Source: Casimicrobiaceae bacterium
GTDB taxonomy: Bacteria; Pseudomonadota; Gammaproteobacteria; Burkholderiales; Casimicrobiaceae
Direction of reading: 5' to 3'
NCBI GenBank assembly: GCA_025056355.1
Contig: JANWWI010000003.1
Coordinates: 87,457 to 151,456, forward strand
Length of the DNA stretch: 64,000 nucleotides
Both the position numbers and the translations under genes were made by a program. Shown here in pieces: positions 34,820 to 43,226 of the stretch (positions are counted from its first letter, which is position 1; every line of letters begins with the position of its first letter). The notes under the pieces were generated by a model that worked only from the letters and a program-made list of their open reading frames with translations, had not been told where the DNA came from and did no database searches.

Positions 34820-35930
34820 GCAGACCGCGGCAACATCGGGCGAAAACGATCAAGCTCAAAGCGATCGCGATTGCGCCGCTCGGATTCGACAGTTAGGGCT
34901 TGCGTTGGGTTTTTCCGCCGTCGGCTTTGCTGACATCGATCTGGAGGGCGAGGCGGCGGGATACAACGCATGGCTTGAAGCGGGGCATCACGGCGACATG
35001 GAGTATATGGCCGCACACGGCAGCAAACGCTGGCGGCCCGCCGAACTCGTCCCCGGCACGCGCTCGGTCATTTGCGTGCTGCTCGACTACTGGCCGACCC
35101 AGGCCCGCGATGCACGCGAGGTACTCGAACAGCCCCAACGCGCCTATCTCTCGCGCTACGCGCTCGGCCGTGACTACCACAAGGTCCTGCGTCAGCGCCT
35201 TGAGCGCTTCGCGCGCGCCATCCACGAGACGATCGTTCCACATCGGTGGCGCGTCTTTACCGACAGCGCGCCGGTCATGGAGATTCCGCTGGCGCTCAAG
35301 GCAGGCCTAGGCTGGCGCGGCAAACACACGCTGCTGTTGAACCGCGATCGCGGTTCGCTCTTTTTCACGGGCGAGATCTACACCTCGCTTGAACTGCCGC
35401 CTGGCAAGCTGGCCTCGTCGCACTGCGGCACGTGCCGCGCCTGTCTCGAGCTCTGTCCGACGCAAGCGATCGTGGCGCCGTATCGGCTCGATGCCCGGCG
35501 CTGCGTGAGCTACTTGACCATCGAACACAAAGGGTCGATCCCGATCGAGCTGCGACCGCTCATCGGCAACCGGATTTACGGCTGCGACGATTGTCAGCTC
35601 GTCTGCCCCTGGAACAAATACGCACGACGCACGCCCCTGCCCGACTTCGAGCCGCGCCACGGACTCGACAATGCGCTGCTTGTTGAGCTGTTCCTATGGA
35701 ACGAAAAAGACTTTCTCGCGCGCACCGAGGGCAGCTCCATTCGCCGCATTGGCCACGAACGCTGGTTGCGCAACCTCGCCGTGGCGCTCGGCAATGCCCT
35801 GCGGTTGCTGCCTCAAGCGTGCGAACGCGAGCGCATCGTCAATGCCTTGTGCAAGCGCGCTGATGATCCATCGGCGCTGGTCCGCGAACACGTGGCCTGG
35901 GCGCTGGAACAGGCGCGCACCACGCAATAG
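34818..35930 (+). CDS. queG: Epoxyqueuosine reductase QueG
   Basis: QueG is a cobalamin- and iron-sulfur-dependent enzyme that performs the last step of queuosine synthesis in tRNA. The 370-residue product has the N-terminal reductase part (GFSAVGFADID near 32, GDMEYMAAH near 57). Two ferredoxin-like clusters follow: CGTCRACLELCP near 201 and CDDCQLVCPWN near 256. A HEAT-like C-terminal part (DDPSALVREHVAWAL) completes it. The start is ATG 34818, or possibly ATG 34809 three codons earlier. The ORF track extension to 34599 is inside tsaE and rejected. Confidence 0.95.
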   Translation: MQTAATSGENDQAQSDRDCAARIRQLGLALGFSAVGFADIDLEGEAAGYNAWLEAGHHGDMEYMAAHGSKRWRPAELVPGTRSVICVLLDYWPTQARDAREVLEQPQRAYLSRYALGRDYHKVLRQRLERFARAIHETIVPHRWRVFTDSAPVMEIPLALKAGLGWRGKHTLLLNRDRGSLFFTGEIYTSLELPPGKLASSHCGTCRACLELCPTQAIVAPYRLDARRCVSYLTIEHKGSIPIELRPLIGNRIYGCDDCQLVCPWNKYARRTPLPDFEPRHGLDNALLVELFLWNEKDFLARTEGSSIRRIGHERWLRNLAVALGNALRLLPQACERERIVNALCKRADDPSALVREHVAWALEQARTTQ

Positions 35931-36136
35931 CTCCGGCGCCACGTGCTTTTTCGCCGACCAGGCGGCCCGAGGTTCTACTCGGACGACGCCAAGCTCCCTG
36001 CCGCACCGCAAGCCTTGCCTCGCGGTGAGTTTTGCCTCGGGCGGCCCACCGGCTGTGCCTGACCCAAGCGACCGAGGCCGCGCGGCGGCAAGCAAGGCGT
36101 CGCTGCGATAATTAGCGGTTTAGACCAAGGATTCCT

Positions 36137-37315
36137 ATGGCCCGTGCACCTTTCCGCCGCAAAAGCGGCCCGCGTGAAACCTCGCAGCTCATTCGACTGG
36201 CCGAGGGACTTGCCGGCGCGAAGTCGCGCACTGAAGATGCTTTCTGGGAGCGCGAACTCGAACGCGCGATCCTCACGCTGCTCGAAAACGGAGACGATGA
36301 GGCAATCAATCGAGCGCTTGACCGCGCGCGTGAATTGCCGGGAGCCACCTACGACACGCTCGCCGACATGGTCGAGTCACTCGCCGAATCGATCCGCATC
36401 ACCACCGAGGCGGGCGCACAGCGGATCGCCCTATTTTGCGCCCCGCTGCTTGCTTGGGGTCGCACCAAGATCCCCGCTCGCGCGATGCCGGCCCAGGTCC
36501 TGCGAGATCTGAGCGTTCAGATCCGCGCACACGTTTTCGCCGACAAAGCGCGGATCGTGCTCTGCGACACGCTGTTCGCCCCCGATCAACTCCCCACGAG
36601 TTATTCGCAAACCCGCGAGCTGCTCCAGAGCCTGGCCGCTTGTCTCGAAACGGGTCAACCGCTTGCGATCGATCCGGCCGGCTTGCCCGAAGCACCTGAC
36701 GTGGTCTGCGACATGCGCATGATCGTTGGCGCCGTTCAGGTCGACGAAGGGGCGCCCCTCTACGTTTGGCAGGAGACCACAGCGCCCATCGAGGATGCCA
36801 TGCGGGCCTCGCTCGAAGCGTGGCGCACCCAGGGGGGGGCCGCGCTCAAGCCACTGCTGGTCGGTTTCCCGTTTCAAATGCTGTTGCCGCGGACGTTCTT
36901 TGGCGCGTGCCGCGAGGCCGATTTGGCCTCGCGCCCGTACTCGATCAGCGCCGGGGTCGCCTATCTCGAAGCGATGACCCAAGTCCGCCCCGACCAGATC
37001 ACGGCGATCGTCGGCGGCTGTTGGGGAGATGGTCTCGAGGAATACCGCATCGGCTTTTCGATCGGAGACTCGACTGAGGTCGCCCACGGCTGCGTCTGGC
37101 CACTCGTGGCGGGAGAAGACGACGACTCGCAGATAGAGGCCATCGATCAGGCGCTCAAATCGGCCCGAGTCGGCAACATCATCGTGTTATCCGACCGCCT
37201 GCCGCTCGAATTTTGTGACGACTGCGGCTCACCCTACTACCCGAACCGCGATGGGGAGCTTGTCCATGCGGCCTTGCCCGAGGCGGCCGACGGGGTATCG
37301 GTGCACCTGCACTGA
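36137..37315 (+). CDS. DUF2863 family protein
   Basis: The 392-residue cytoplasmic protein starts MARAPFRRKSGPRE. It has an acidic helical region (about 40-95) and a body rich in alpha/beta pattern with no membrane segment. Toward the C-terminus FCDDCGSPYYPN supplies a CxxC pair. This matches DUF2863, whose function is unknown and which I know mainly from Burkholderiales. A GATAAT box at 36107-36112 and AAGGATT just before the ATG give a plausible promoter and ribosome-binding site with a leader of roughly 18 bases. It stands alone between queG and psd. Confidence 0.88.
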   Translation: MARAPFRRKSGPRETSQLIRLAEGLAGAKSRTEDAFWERELERAILTLLENGDDEAINRALDRARELPGATYDTLADMVESLAESIRITTEAGAQRIALFCAPLLAWGRTKIPARAMPAQVLRDLSVQIRAHVFADKARIVLCDTLFAPDQLPTSYSQTRELLQSLAACLETGQPLAIDPAGLPEAPDVVCDMRMIVGAVQVDEGAPLYVWQETTAPIEDAMRASLEAWRTQGGAALKPLLVGFPFQMLLPRTFFGACREADLASRPYSISAGVAYLEAMTQVRPDQITAIVGGCWGDGLEEYRIGFSIGDSTEVAHGCVWPLVAGEDDDSQIEAIDQALKSARVGNIIVLSDRLPLEFCDDCGSPYYPNRDGELVHAALPEAADGVSVHLH

Positions 37316-37556
37316 GTGCTGCTGCGCAGATCGCCCGGCAATTGCACGAGCCGATGACACCCTGGCGCGATGATCGTTTCGCGCTGGAGGCGACCGCGAA
37401 CGGAATCTTCGTTCGCGCAAGCGCCCGGGAGGTCAAGCCCCGACCCGAAGCCTCCAAGGCAAACGGCCCGTCTCGCATTCGATGACGAACGCTTGGCTCA
37501 TCAGAGTTCCCACACGCTCGCGGTCTTAGCCTCAGTGAGGCTCTGGCAACGGCCCC

Positions 37557-38420
37557 ATGAATCTTTTCCTTCAGCGTTTGCTGCCCCGACGCATGCTCAC
37601 GGAGTTTGCCGGGCGTCTTGCCTCGGCGCGGGCGGGAGCGCTCACAACCTGGGCCATTCGGCGCTTTATCGCCCATTACGGCGTCAACATGCAAGAGGCG
37701 GCCGAACCGGACCCAGCAGCCTATGCAAGCTTCAACGACTTTTTCACGCGTGCCCTGAAACCCGAAGCGCGCCCGCTGTGCCCCGCGGTCGAGGCTCCGT
37801 GGCTTTGCCCCGTCGATGGAACGGTCAGCGCCCTCGGCTCACTGCTTGGCGAGCAAGGCGAGGCGCTCGTCCAAGCGAAGGGGCACACATACACGCTCGC
37901 GCAGTTGCTTGCTGGTGACGATTCGATGGTCGAATCGTTTCGAGGCGGACATTTTGTGACGCTGTATCTTTCGCCGCGTGACTATCACCGCGTGCACATG
38001 CCAATTGCAGGAACCCTGACCCGCATGGTGTACGTCCCGGGTGAACTCTACGCGGTCAAGCCTGCCACGGTGGCCGCGCGGCCGCGCCTGTTTGCACGAA
38101 ACGAGCGAATCGTCTGCGCGTTTGACACCCTCTACGGGCCGCTCGCGCTGATCCTCGTCGGCGCGATGATCGTCGGCAGCATGGCCACGGTCTGGCACGG
38201 TCTGATCAGCCCGCCGCACGCGCAAGCGCCACACGAATGGCGCTACCCACCCGGTCAAGTCGAACTGGCCCGCGGCGCCGAACTGGGGCGCTTCCTACTG
38301 GGCTCTACCGTCATCGTGCTCTGGCCGCGGTGCCTCGCCGAGCAACGCTTCCGGCTAAATCCCGCCTGGCAGCCCGGATCCCGGGTTCGCATGGGAGAGG
38401 CCATGGCACATCTCCACTGA
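37557..38420 (+). CDS. psd: Phosphatidylserine decarboxylase proenzyme
   Basis: Psd makes phosphatidylethanolamine from phosphatidylserine at the inner membrane. The 287-residue proenzyme carries the self-cleavage motif LGST at 248-251, where the serine becomes the pyruvoyl group. Other family motifs are FNDFFTRALKPEARP near 59, CPVDGTVS near 84 and YLSPRDYHRVHMP near 137. The partner gene pssA is at 52.3 kb. The 241 bases between DUF2863 and psd hold no recognised element. The length and motifs indicate a complete type I enzyme. Confidence 0.97.
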   Translation: MNLFLQRLLPRRMLTEFAGRLASARAGALTTWAIRRFIAHYGVNMQEAAEPDPAAYASFNDFFTRALKPEARPLCPAVEAPWLCPVDGTVSALGSLLGEQGEALVQAKGHTYTLAQLLAGDDSMVESFRGGHFVTLYLSPRDYHRVHMPIAGTLTRMVYVPGELYAVKPATVAARPRLFARNERIVCAFDTLYGPLALILVGAMIVGSMATVWHGLISPPHAQAPHEWRYPPGQVELARGAELGRFLLGSTVIVLWPRCLAEQRFRLNPAWQPGSRVRMGEAMAHLH

Positions 38421-38819
38421 GATTCAGGAAACAAGGCCGAACGAACGTCCGTGACCATATCCAGGAACCCCCATCGCAGTCTGGAACCTCGATTGCCCCG
38501 GAGTCCATGCAGAACGCCGGAGTCGAGGACACTCAGCTTTTTGACAGCGCACAGCGACCGCTTAGCGATCGCGCGTCCGCGAGAAGCCGAACCTGCGGCC
38601 AGCAGTGCTCGATACGGTCAGTAAAGGGCAAGTGGCAGCTCGTCCGAGTCGGCTTCTCGTGTACACCAGCAGGATTGGGGCCTCTGGCGCTGCTCGATAG
38701 TCCTATCTCGCGGAAAAACGGCTGCGCGGTTTTCTCGGTGTGCTCCCCGAACCAACCATTAACCCGGGTATTCCCCGAGCCAAGCGGCGTAGGGGCCTCT
38801 CGAAGAGCCCCGAAAAATA
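38421..38819 (+). other. 399-bp intergenic stretch between psd and tRNA-Thr, no gene supported
   Basis: No reading frame here shows family resemblance. A hairpin GGGGCCTCT/AGAGCCCC lies at 38792-38811, just beyond the tRNA 3' end, but the T-run precedes the stem in the tRNA direction, so it is not a standard terminator. I see no integrase remnant or repeated tRNA 3' end. Confidence 0.6.
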
Positions 38820-38894
38820 TGGTGCCGGTTGTCGGGATCGAACTGACGACCTACCGCTTACAAGGCGGTTGCTCTACCACTGAGCTAAACCGGC
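38820..38894 (-). tRNA. tRNA-Thr (anticodon TGT)
   Basis: The minus strand folds as a cloverleaf. The acceptor stem GCCGGTT pairs with AACCGGC, the D arm is TAGCTCAGTGGTAGAG, and the anticodon loop is CTTGTAA with anticodon TGT, read as threonine. The T arm contains GTTCGATCC, and CCA is encoded. Length is 75 bases including CCA. It lies 7 bases after the sspB stop on the same strand, so it is probably co-transcribed with the ssp genes and released by processing. Confidence 0.97.
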
Positions 38895-38901
38895 ACGGTT
38901 C

Positions 38902-39384
38902 TTATTTTACGACCGTGAGCGTTGGGCGTCTGCGCTCGCTTGTCTCGGGCTTGGCCACGTCGGGTTCTGAGGCAGGCGCTCCCGAGCCTTGGAGTAGACG
39001 CAGATCGCGCGTGTCCGATTTGAACGACGCCTCTTCGTCCGGGGGGCCAACCTCAGCCCCTGGTGCATCGACCGGGCCCGGCGCAAAACCCATTCCGTAG
39101 CCGGTCTCTTTTGCGTAAATCCCGATCACCGCGCTCATCGGAATCGCGATCTCCTGCGACTCCCCTTTGAATCGGGCGTTGAACAGAATCCAGTCGTTGT
39201 CCATCGTGAGCCGATGGGTGGCAAGCGGCCCAATGTTGAGCACGATTTCACCGTCGCGAACGTAAGCCATCGGCACGCGCGTCTTGGCATTGACGCGTAC
39301 GACCAAGTGCGGCGTGTAGCCCGATTCCACACACCACTCATAGAGCGCCCGGATCAAGTAGGGCTTTACGGTTTGATCACTCAT
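38902..39384 (-). CDS. sspB: ClpXP adaptor SspB
   Basis: SspB delivers ssrA-tagged proteins and some other substrates to ClpXP. The 160-residue product has the conserved globular domain (about 1-110: PYLIRALYEWCVESGYTPH, then VLNIGPLATHRL and FKGESQEIAIPMSAVIGIYA). A disordered linker follows, and then a C-terminal ClpX-binding tail RRPTLTVVK, equivalent to the XB motif. It lies 84 bases downstream of sspA and 7 bases before tRNA-Thr. Placement after petABC-sspA is the usual betaproteobacterial order. Confidence 0.97.
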   Translation of the reverse strand: MSDQTVKPYLIRALYEWCVESGYTPHLVVRVNAKTRVPMAYVRDGEIVLNIGPLATHRLTMDNDWILFNARFKGESQEIAIPMSAVIGIYAKETGYGMGFAPGPVDAPGAEVGPPDEEASFKSDTRDLRLLQGSGAPASEPDVAKPETSERRRPTLTVVK

Positions 39385-39468
39385 CCTCTCTTACACCGTT
39401 CGAACGCTCCTGAATCGCCCCGTTAGACCATAGAGCTCAGATTTTCTTCGGCCTTCGTTGCGCCACGA

Positions 39469-40068
39469 TCACCGCCGCATGCCTCGTTCCGCCGGTGTGA
39501 GCGAATCAATAAACCCTTGCCGCGAAAACAAGCGCTCGGCGTACTTCAGAATCGGCGCCGCCGACTTCGGCAGCGTGATTTGGTAATGCGACAACCGCCA
39601 CAACACGGGCGCAAGCGCCACGTCGAGCATCGAGTAGTCTTCGCCCAGCATGTGTTTCTGCTTGTTGAAAACCACCGAAATCTCGGTCAGCCGGTCGCGG
39701 ATTGCCGCGCGCGCCTTGTCTGCGTGACGCGGATTTTTCTTTTCCAACTCCTCGACGTGAACAAAGATTTCGCGATGAAAGCGATACAAGAACAGTCGCG
39801 CGCGGGCTCGCGTCGCCGGCTCCGGCGGCATCAGTTGCGGATGCGGGAAACGCTCATCGATGTATTCGTTGATGATGTTCGACTCGTGCAAGATCAAGTC
39901 TCGCTCGACGAGGATCGGCACCGTGTTGTAGGGATTCATGACGGCCAACTCCTCGGGTTTGTTATCCAGATCCACGTCGATGATTTGGAAGTCCATCCCC
40001 TTCTCGTGAAGGACGATGCGGCACTGATGGCTGAAGGGGTCAGTGGTTCCCGAGTACAGGGTCATCAT
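39469..40068 (-). CDS. sspA: Stringent starvation protein A (glutathione transferase fold)
   Basis: SspA binds RNA polymerase and modulates transcription under starvation and acid stress. The 199-residue product has the thioredoxin-like N-terminal domain (MTLYSGTTDPFSHQCRIVL, with NPYNTVPILVERDL near 45) and the helical C-terminal GST domain. A TTGGCC-17-TACTCT promoter candidate lies just upstream, so sspA may be expressed separately from petABC. The GST catalytic residues are not expected to be functional in this family. Confidence 0.96.
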   Translation of the reverse strand: MMTLYSGTTDPFSHQCRIVLHEKGMDFQIIDVDLDNKPEELAVMNPYNTVPILVERDLILHESNIINEYIDERFPHPQLMPPEPATRARARLFLYRFHREIFVHVEELEKKNPRHADKARAAIRDRLTEISVVFNKQKHMLGEDYSMLDVALAPVLWRLSHYQITLPKSAAPILKYAERLFSRQGFIDSLTPAERGMRR

Positions 40069-40101
40069 AGTCCGTGAAGCAAAATCGTTGTGTCAAAGTA
40101 A

Positions 40102-40130
40102 AGAGTATGCGGACCGAAAGGGATGGCCAA
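40102..40130 (-). promoter_or_regulatory. Candidate sigma-70 promoter of sspA
   Basis: On the minus strand TTGGCC (40125-40130) and TACTCT (40102-40107) are 17 bases apart, 34 bases before the sspA start. Both hexamers are imperfect. Confidence 0.35.
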
Positions 40131-40140
40131 ACGCCGCTAC

Positions 40141-40161
40141 GCGACCCGGCCGACGGGTCGC
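40141..40161. other. Perfect 8-bp inverted repeat downstream of petC
   Basis: GCGACCCG and CGGGTCGC flank a 5-base loop between petC and sspA. No T-run follows on the minus strand. It may stabilise the pet mRNA end or act as a weak terminator upstream of the sspA promoter. Confidence 0.5.
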
Positions 40162-40226
40162 TCACTCAACTGAGTTGTCAAAACATCAATCCGGCGCCAG
40201 CTCCGTCGTCGCCGTCGGTGTGGCAC

Positions 40227-41099
40227 TCAGGTCACGTCTTTCCAGTACTCCTTTTTGAGCCAAATCACGGCCGGCAAGAGCAACCCAAGCAAGAGCATGA
40301 CGACGATGCCGATTTGAATGCGCGCCGTGCGATACGGTTCGGCCATGTAAACCATAAAGTTCACGAGATCGGCCATCGCTGCGTCGAACTGTTGCGGGCT
40401 CAGGAGGCCATCGGTCGCTGGAACAAGCTGCCGAACCACATAGAACGTCTCGGTCTTGCCCTCTCGGTTCTCAACGCGCTCTTCAAAGCTTGCCAGGGTC
40501 GGACTTGCGATGAAGGCGGCGCGGGCTTGATTGCGCGCTTCGGCCAGCGTTTTGATGTTTTGACCATCGACCTTGAACACGCTTTCCTTCAAGGTCTGAT
40601 TTCCCTGCAACTCGGCCATCGCATGCGGCATGCCGATGTTAGGCGCGACGAGGTTGTTCCAACCTGTCTCACGGGTCGCATCGACATAAAAAGCGCGCAA
40701 GTAGGCGCCCAACCGCTCCGGCGTGTAACTGCGCGCAATGACCGATAAATCCGGCGGCACGGCGCCAAACCATTCTTTGGCGTCCTTGGGATCAATGGCC
40801 ACCTTCATGGTCTCGCCGATCTTTTCGGTGGTGAACATGAGGTTTTTCTTGATCTGCTCTGGCGTCAGACCAATCTCGGTGAGCCGGTTGTAACGCATGA
40901 ACTGCGCGCCATGGCAGTTCAGGCAATGATTGACGAAGAGCCGCGCACCGCGCTGAAGCGACTCAAGGTCGTTACTTGCCGCGGTTGCGCCGACAAACTT
41001 GATCTCGGGCCCTCCCGCCGCAAGCGCCACCGTCAGCGGCAGTGCGGCGTAAATCGCGGCAGCCGAGCGCCAAAAATTTCGAAACAGCGCGTGTTTCAT
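40227..41099 (-). CDS. petC: Ubiquinol-cytochrome c reductase, cytochrome c1
   Basis: Cytochrome c1 passes electrons from the Rieske centre to soluble cytochrome c in the bc1 complex. The 290-residue product has a signal-like N-terminal segment (about 12-28). The haem c motif CLNCH is at 59-63, and the C-terminal membrane anchor is near 260-282 (IVVMLLLGLLLPAVIWL). The domain is periplasmic. The start is 15 bases after the petB stop. A region containing AIDPKDAKEWFGAVPPDL is conserved in c1. Confidence 0.96.
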   Translation of the reverse strand: MKHALFRNFWRSAAAIYAALPLTVALAAGGPEIKFVGATAASNDLESLQRGARLFVNHCLNCHGAQFMRYNRLTEIGLTPEQIKKNLMFTTEKIGETMKVAIDPKDAKEWFGAVPPDLSVIARSYTPERLGAYLRAFYVDATRETGWNNLVAPNIGMPHAMAELQGNQTLKESVFKVDGQNIKTLAEARNQARAAFIASPTLASFEERVENREGKTETFYVVRQLVPATDGLLSPQQFDAAMADLVNFMVYMAEPYRTARIQIGIVVMLLLGLLLPAVIWLKKEYWKDVT

Positions 41100-41114
41100 C
41101 TGAACCCCTTTGAC

Positions 41115-42458
41115 TCACTCGGCCGCGGCCGGGGCATGACCGCCGTGGTAGCGGAGGCGTTGAGGTTCGGGTTTTTCGCGGTCACGTTTCGTGTACCACG
41201 GCATCAACAGGAAAAAGGCGAAGTACACGACCGTGAATACCCGCGCCGCCCAGGTTGCACGGTCGCGCGTATCGAGAAAGCTCGCCCACTCCCCAAACTG
41301 CCCCCAAACGGTGGTGGGCTTTACGCCTAGATAACCCAGGACGACAAAGGAGACGATAAACGCGGTGAAAAAACCTTTCCAGAGAGGACCGCGGTAGCGG
41401 ATTGACTTGACCCGCCCACGATCGAGCCATGGCAAGGCGAAGAAGATGAGCACGGCTAACCCCATGAGCAGCACACCGGGAAACTGTGACCCAAACAACG
41501 GCGGCACGGCGCGCAGGATCGAATAAAACGGCGTGAAATACCACACGGGCGCGATGTGGTCGGGCGTTTTGAGCGGATCGGCGGGGATGAAGTTGTTGTG
41601 CTCAAGGAAATACCCACCCATCTCCGGCGCGAAGAAGACGATCGCCGAAAACACGATCAAAAACACGACCACGCCGACGAGATCTTTGACGGTGTAGTAC
41701 GGATGAAAGGGCACACCGTCGGCGGGAGCATCTTTCGCCCAGCGGTTGCCTTTGGGCCCCTGTTTGATCTCGATGCCGTCGGGATTGTTCGAGCCAACCT
41801 CGTGCAGCGCCATGATGTGTGCAACCACCAGACCGAGCAGCACAAGCGGCAGTGCGATCACATGAAAAGCGAAAAAGCGGTTCAAGGTCGCATCGCCGAT
41901 CGAGTAGTCGCCGCGAATCCAGACCGCCAGATCCGGCCCGATGAAAGGCACCGCCGAGAACAGATTGACAATGACCTGCGCGCCCCAAAAGCTCATCTGA
42001 CCCCAGGGCAGCAGGTAGCCGAAGAATGCCTCGGCCATCAGACACAAGTAGATCAGGCAACCGATGATCCAAACGAGTTCGCGCGGCTTGCGGTAGCTGC
42101 CGTACATAAGTCCGCGGCACATATGGAGGTAAACGACGACAAAGAACATCGATGCCCCGGTGGAGTGCATGTAGCGGATCAGCCAGCCGTAGGGGACGTC
42201 GCGCATGATGTATTCGACCGAGCCAAAGGCTTGATTGGCATCGGGCTTGTAATTCATCGTCAGGAAAATGCCCGTGACAATCTGGATCACCAGAACGAGC
42301 AGCGCGAGCGAACCGAAGTAGTACCAGAAGTTGAAGTTCTTCGGCGCGTAATACTCGGTCATGTGCTCGCGCATGAGCCTCGAGAGCGGAAAGCGCTCAT
42401 CGATCCAGCGCAAAAACGCGTTTTTGTAAGGACTCGGAGCCTTTTGCACAGAGGCCAT
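41115..42458 (-). CDS. petB: Ubiquinol-cytochrome c reductase, cytochrome b
   Basis: This 447-residue integral membrane subunit carries both b haems and the Qo and Qi quinone sites. About eight to nine hydrophobic helices are visible. Typical motifs are QIVTGIFLTM near 58, HSTGASMFFVVVYLHM near 98 and GYLLPWGQMSFWGAQV near 146. The Qo-site loop PEMGG follows, and APVWYFTPFYSILRAVP lies further on. It continues beyond the usual length with a C-terminal extension (LLMPWYTKRD). It is the second gene of petABC, 5 bases after petA. Confidence 0.97.
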   Translation of the reverse strand: MASVQKAPSPYKNAFLRWIDERFPLSRLMREHMTEYYAPKNFNFWYYFGSLALLVLVIQIVTGIFLTMNYKPDANQAFGSVEYIMRDVPYGWLIRYMHSTGASMFFVVVYLHMCRGLMYGSYRKPRELVWIIGCLIYLCLMAEAFFGYLLPWGQMSFWGAQVIVNLFSAVPFIGPDLAVWIRGDYSIGDATLNRFFAFHVIALPLVLLGLVVAHIMALHEVGSNNPDGIEIKQGPKGNRWAKDAPADGVPFHPYYTVKDLVGVVVFLIVFSAIVFFAPEMGGYFLEHNNFIPADPLKTPDHIAPVWYFTPFYSILRAVPPLFGSQFPGVLLMGLAVLIFFALPWLDRGRVKSIRYRGPLWKGFFTAFIVSFVVLGYLGVKPTTVWGQFGEWASFLDTRDRATWAARVFTVVYFAFFLLMPWYTKRDREKPEPQRLRYHGGHAPAAAE

Positions 42459-42463
42459 GGCGG

Positions 42464-43054
42464 TTATGCCTCCCTGCCGTCCGGATGGACCCCAATGACG
42501 AGCTTGTTGCCCTCGATCCGATGCGGCGGAACGGGCAGGTTCTTGGGTGCCGGCGAACCGGTATAGACGCGCCCCGCCAAATCAAACTTCGAGCCATGGC
42601 ACGGGCAGTAAAAGCCTCCGTACCAATCGTTGCCAAGCTCGCCGGGGGTCAGCTTGCTGACCGGAGAACAACCCAGGTGCGTACAAATCCCTTCAACCAC
42701 GAGCAGATCGGGCTTGGCCGAGCGCGTCGTTTTGTCTACGTAGGCTGGCTGCTCAGAAATCTTCGAGTCGGGGTCGTTGAGTTGCGAACGGGGCACCTTG
42801 GCGATGGAGGCTACCTGTTCAGCGCTGCGCCGCATCACCCAGACGACTTTGCCGCGCCACTCGACATTGACCTTTTCGCCGGGCTTGAGGTTGGAAAGAT
42901 CGACTTCGACCGGCGCGCCGGCAGCCTTCGCGCGCTCGGACGGGCGAAGCGATGCTGCGAAAGGCACAACCGAGGCCGCCGCGAGCAGCGTTCCAGGTAC
43001 CGCAGCCGTGGCGATGGCGGCCCGGCGCCGCGAGGAATTGACAGGTTCACTCAT
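42464..43054 (-). CDS. petA: Ubiquinol-cytochrome c reductase, Rieske iron-sulfur subunit
   Basis: The Rieske protein takes the first electron from ubiquinol. The 196-residue product starts MSEPVNSSRRR, followed by a hydrophobic segment, matching a Tat-type N-terminal anchor. The 2Fe-2S ligands are in ICTHLGCSP and CPCHGSKFD (boxes I and II). I use the ATG at 43054; the ORF track start 26 codons earlier has no support. A TTGACC sequence about 80 bases upstream could be a -35 element, but no matching -10 is clear. The gene heads the petABC unit. Confidence 0.97.
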   Translation of the reverse strand: MSEPVNSSRRRAAIATAAVPGTLLAAASVVPFAASLRPSERAKAAGAPVEVDLSNLKPGEKVNVEWRGKVVWVMRRSAEQVASIAKVPRSQLNDPDSKISEQPAYVDKTTRSAKPDLLVVEGICTHLGCSPVSKLTPGELGNDWYGGFYCPCHGSKFDLAGRVYTGSPAPKNLPVPPHRIEGNKLVIGVHPDGREA

Positions 43055-43173
43055 GGGCTTTACCGAGGTGGGTATAAAGCAGAGCCAGTCCGCGCTACCG
43101 ACGGTGTAGCTCGCTCGCTGGCTCGACAGCAAAGACCGAGAATCAAGCCGCGGTCAACAGCATTTTAGTGGCT

Positions 43174-43194
43174 AGACCGATCGTGCTTCGGTCT
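43174..43194. other. Inverted repeat between petA and aroE
   Basis: AGACCGA and TCGGTCT are perfect 7-bp arms around a 7-base loop, 33 bases after the aroE stop. No T-run adjoins it on either strand. It could be an RNA stem at the aroE 3' end or a binding site upstream of petA. Confidence 0.45.
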
Positions 43195-43226
43195 CGGAAT
43201 CCGTTGCTTGCGAGCTTTGTCCTCCC

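Noticed and set aside
38792-38811. Hairpin after tRNA-Thr as an intrinsic terminator
   Set aside because: In the tRNA direction the T-run comes before the stem, not after it.
38421-38819. Integrated element or att scar next to tRNA-Thr
   Set aside because: No integrase fragment and no duplicated tRNA 3' end could be found.
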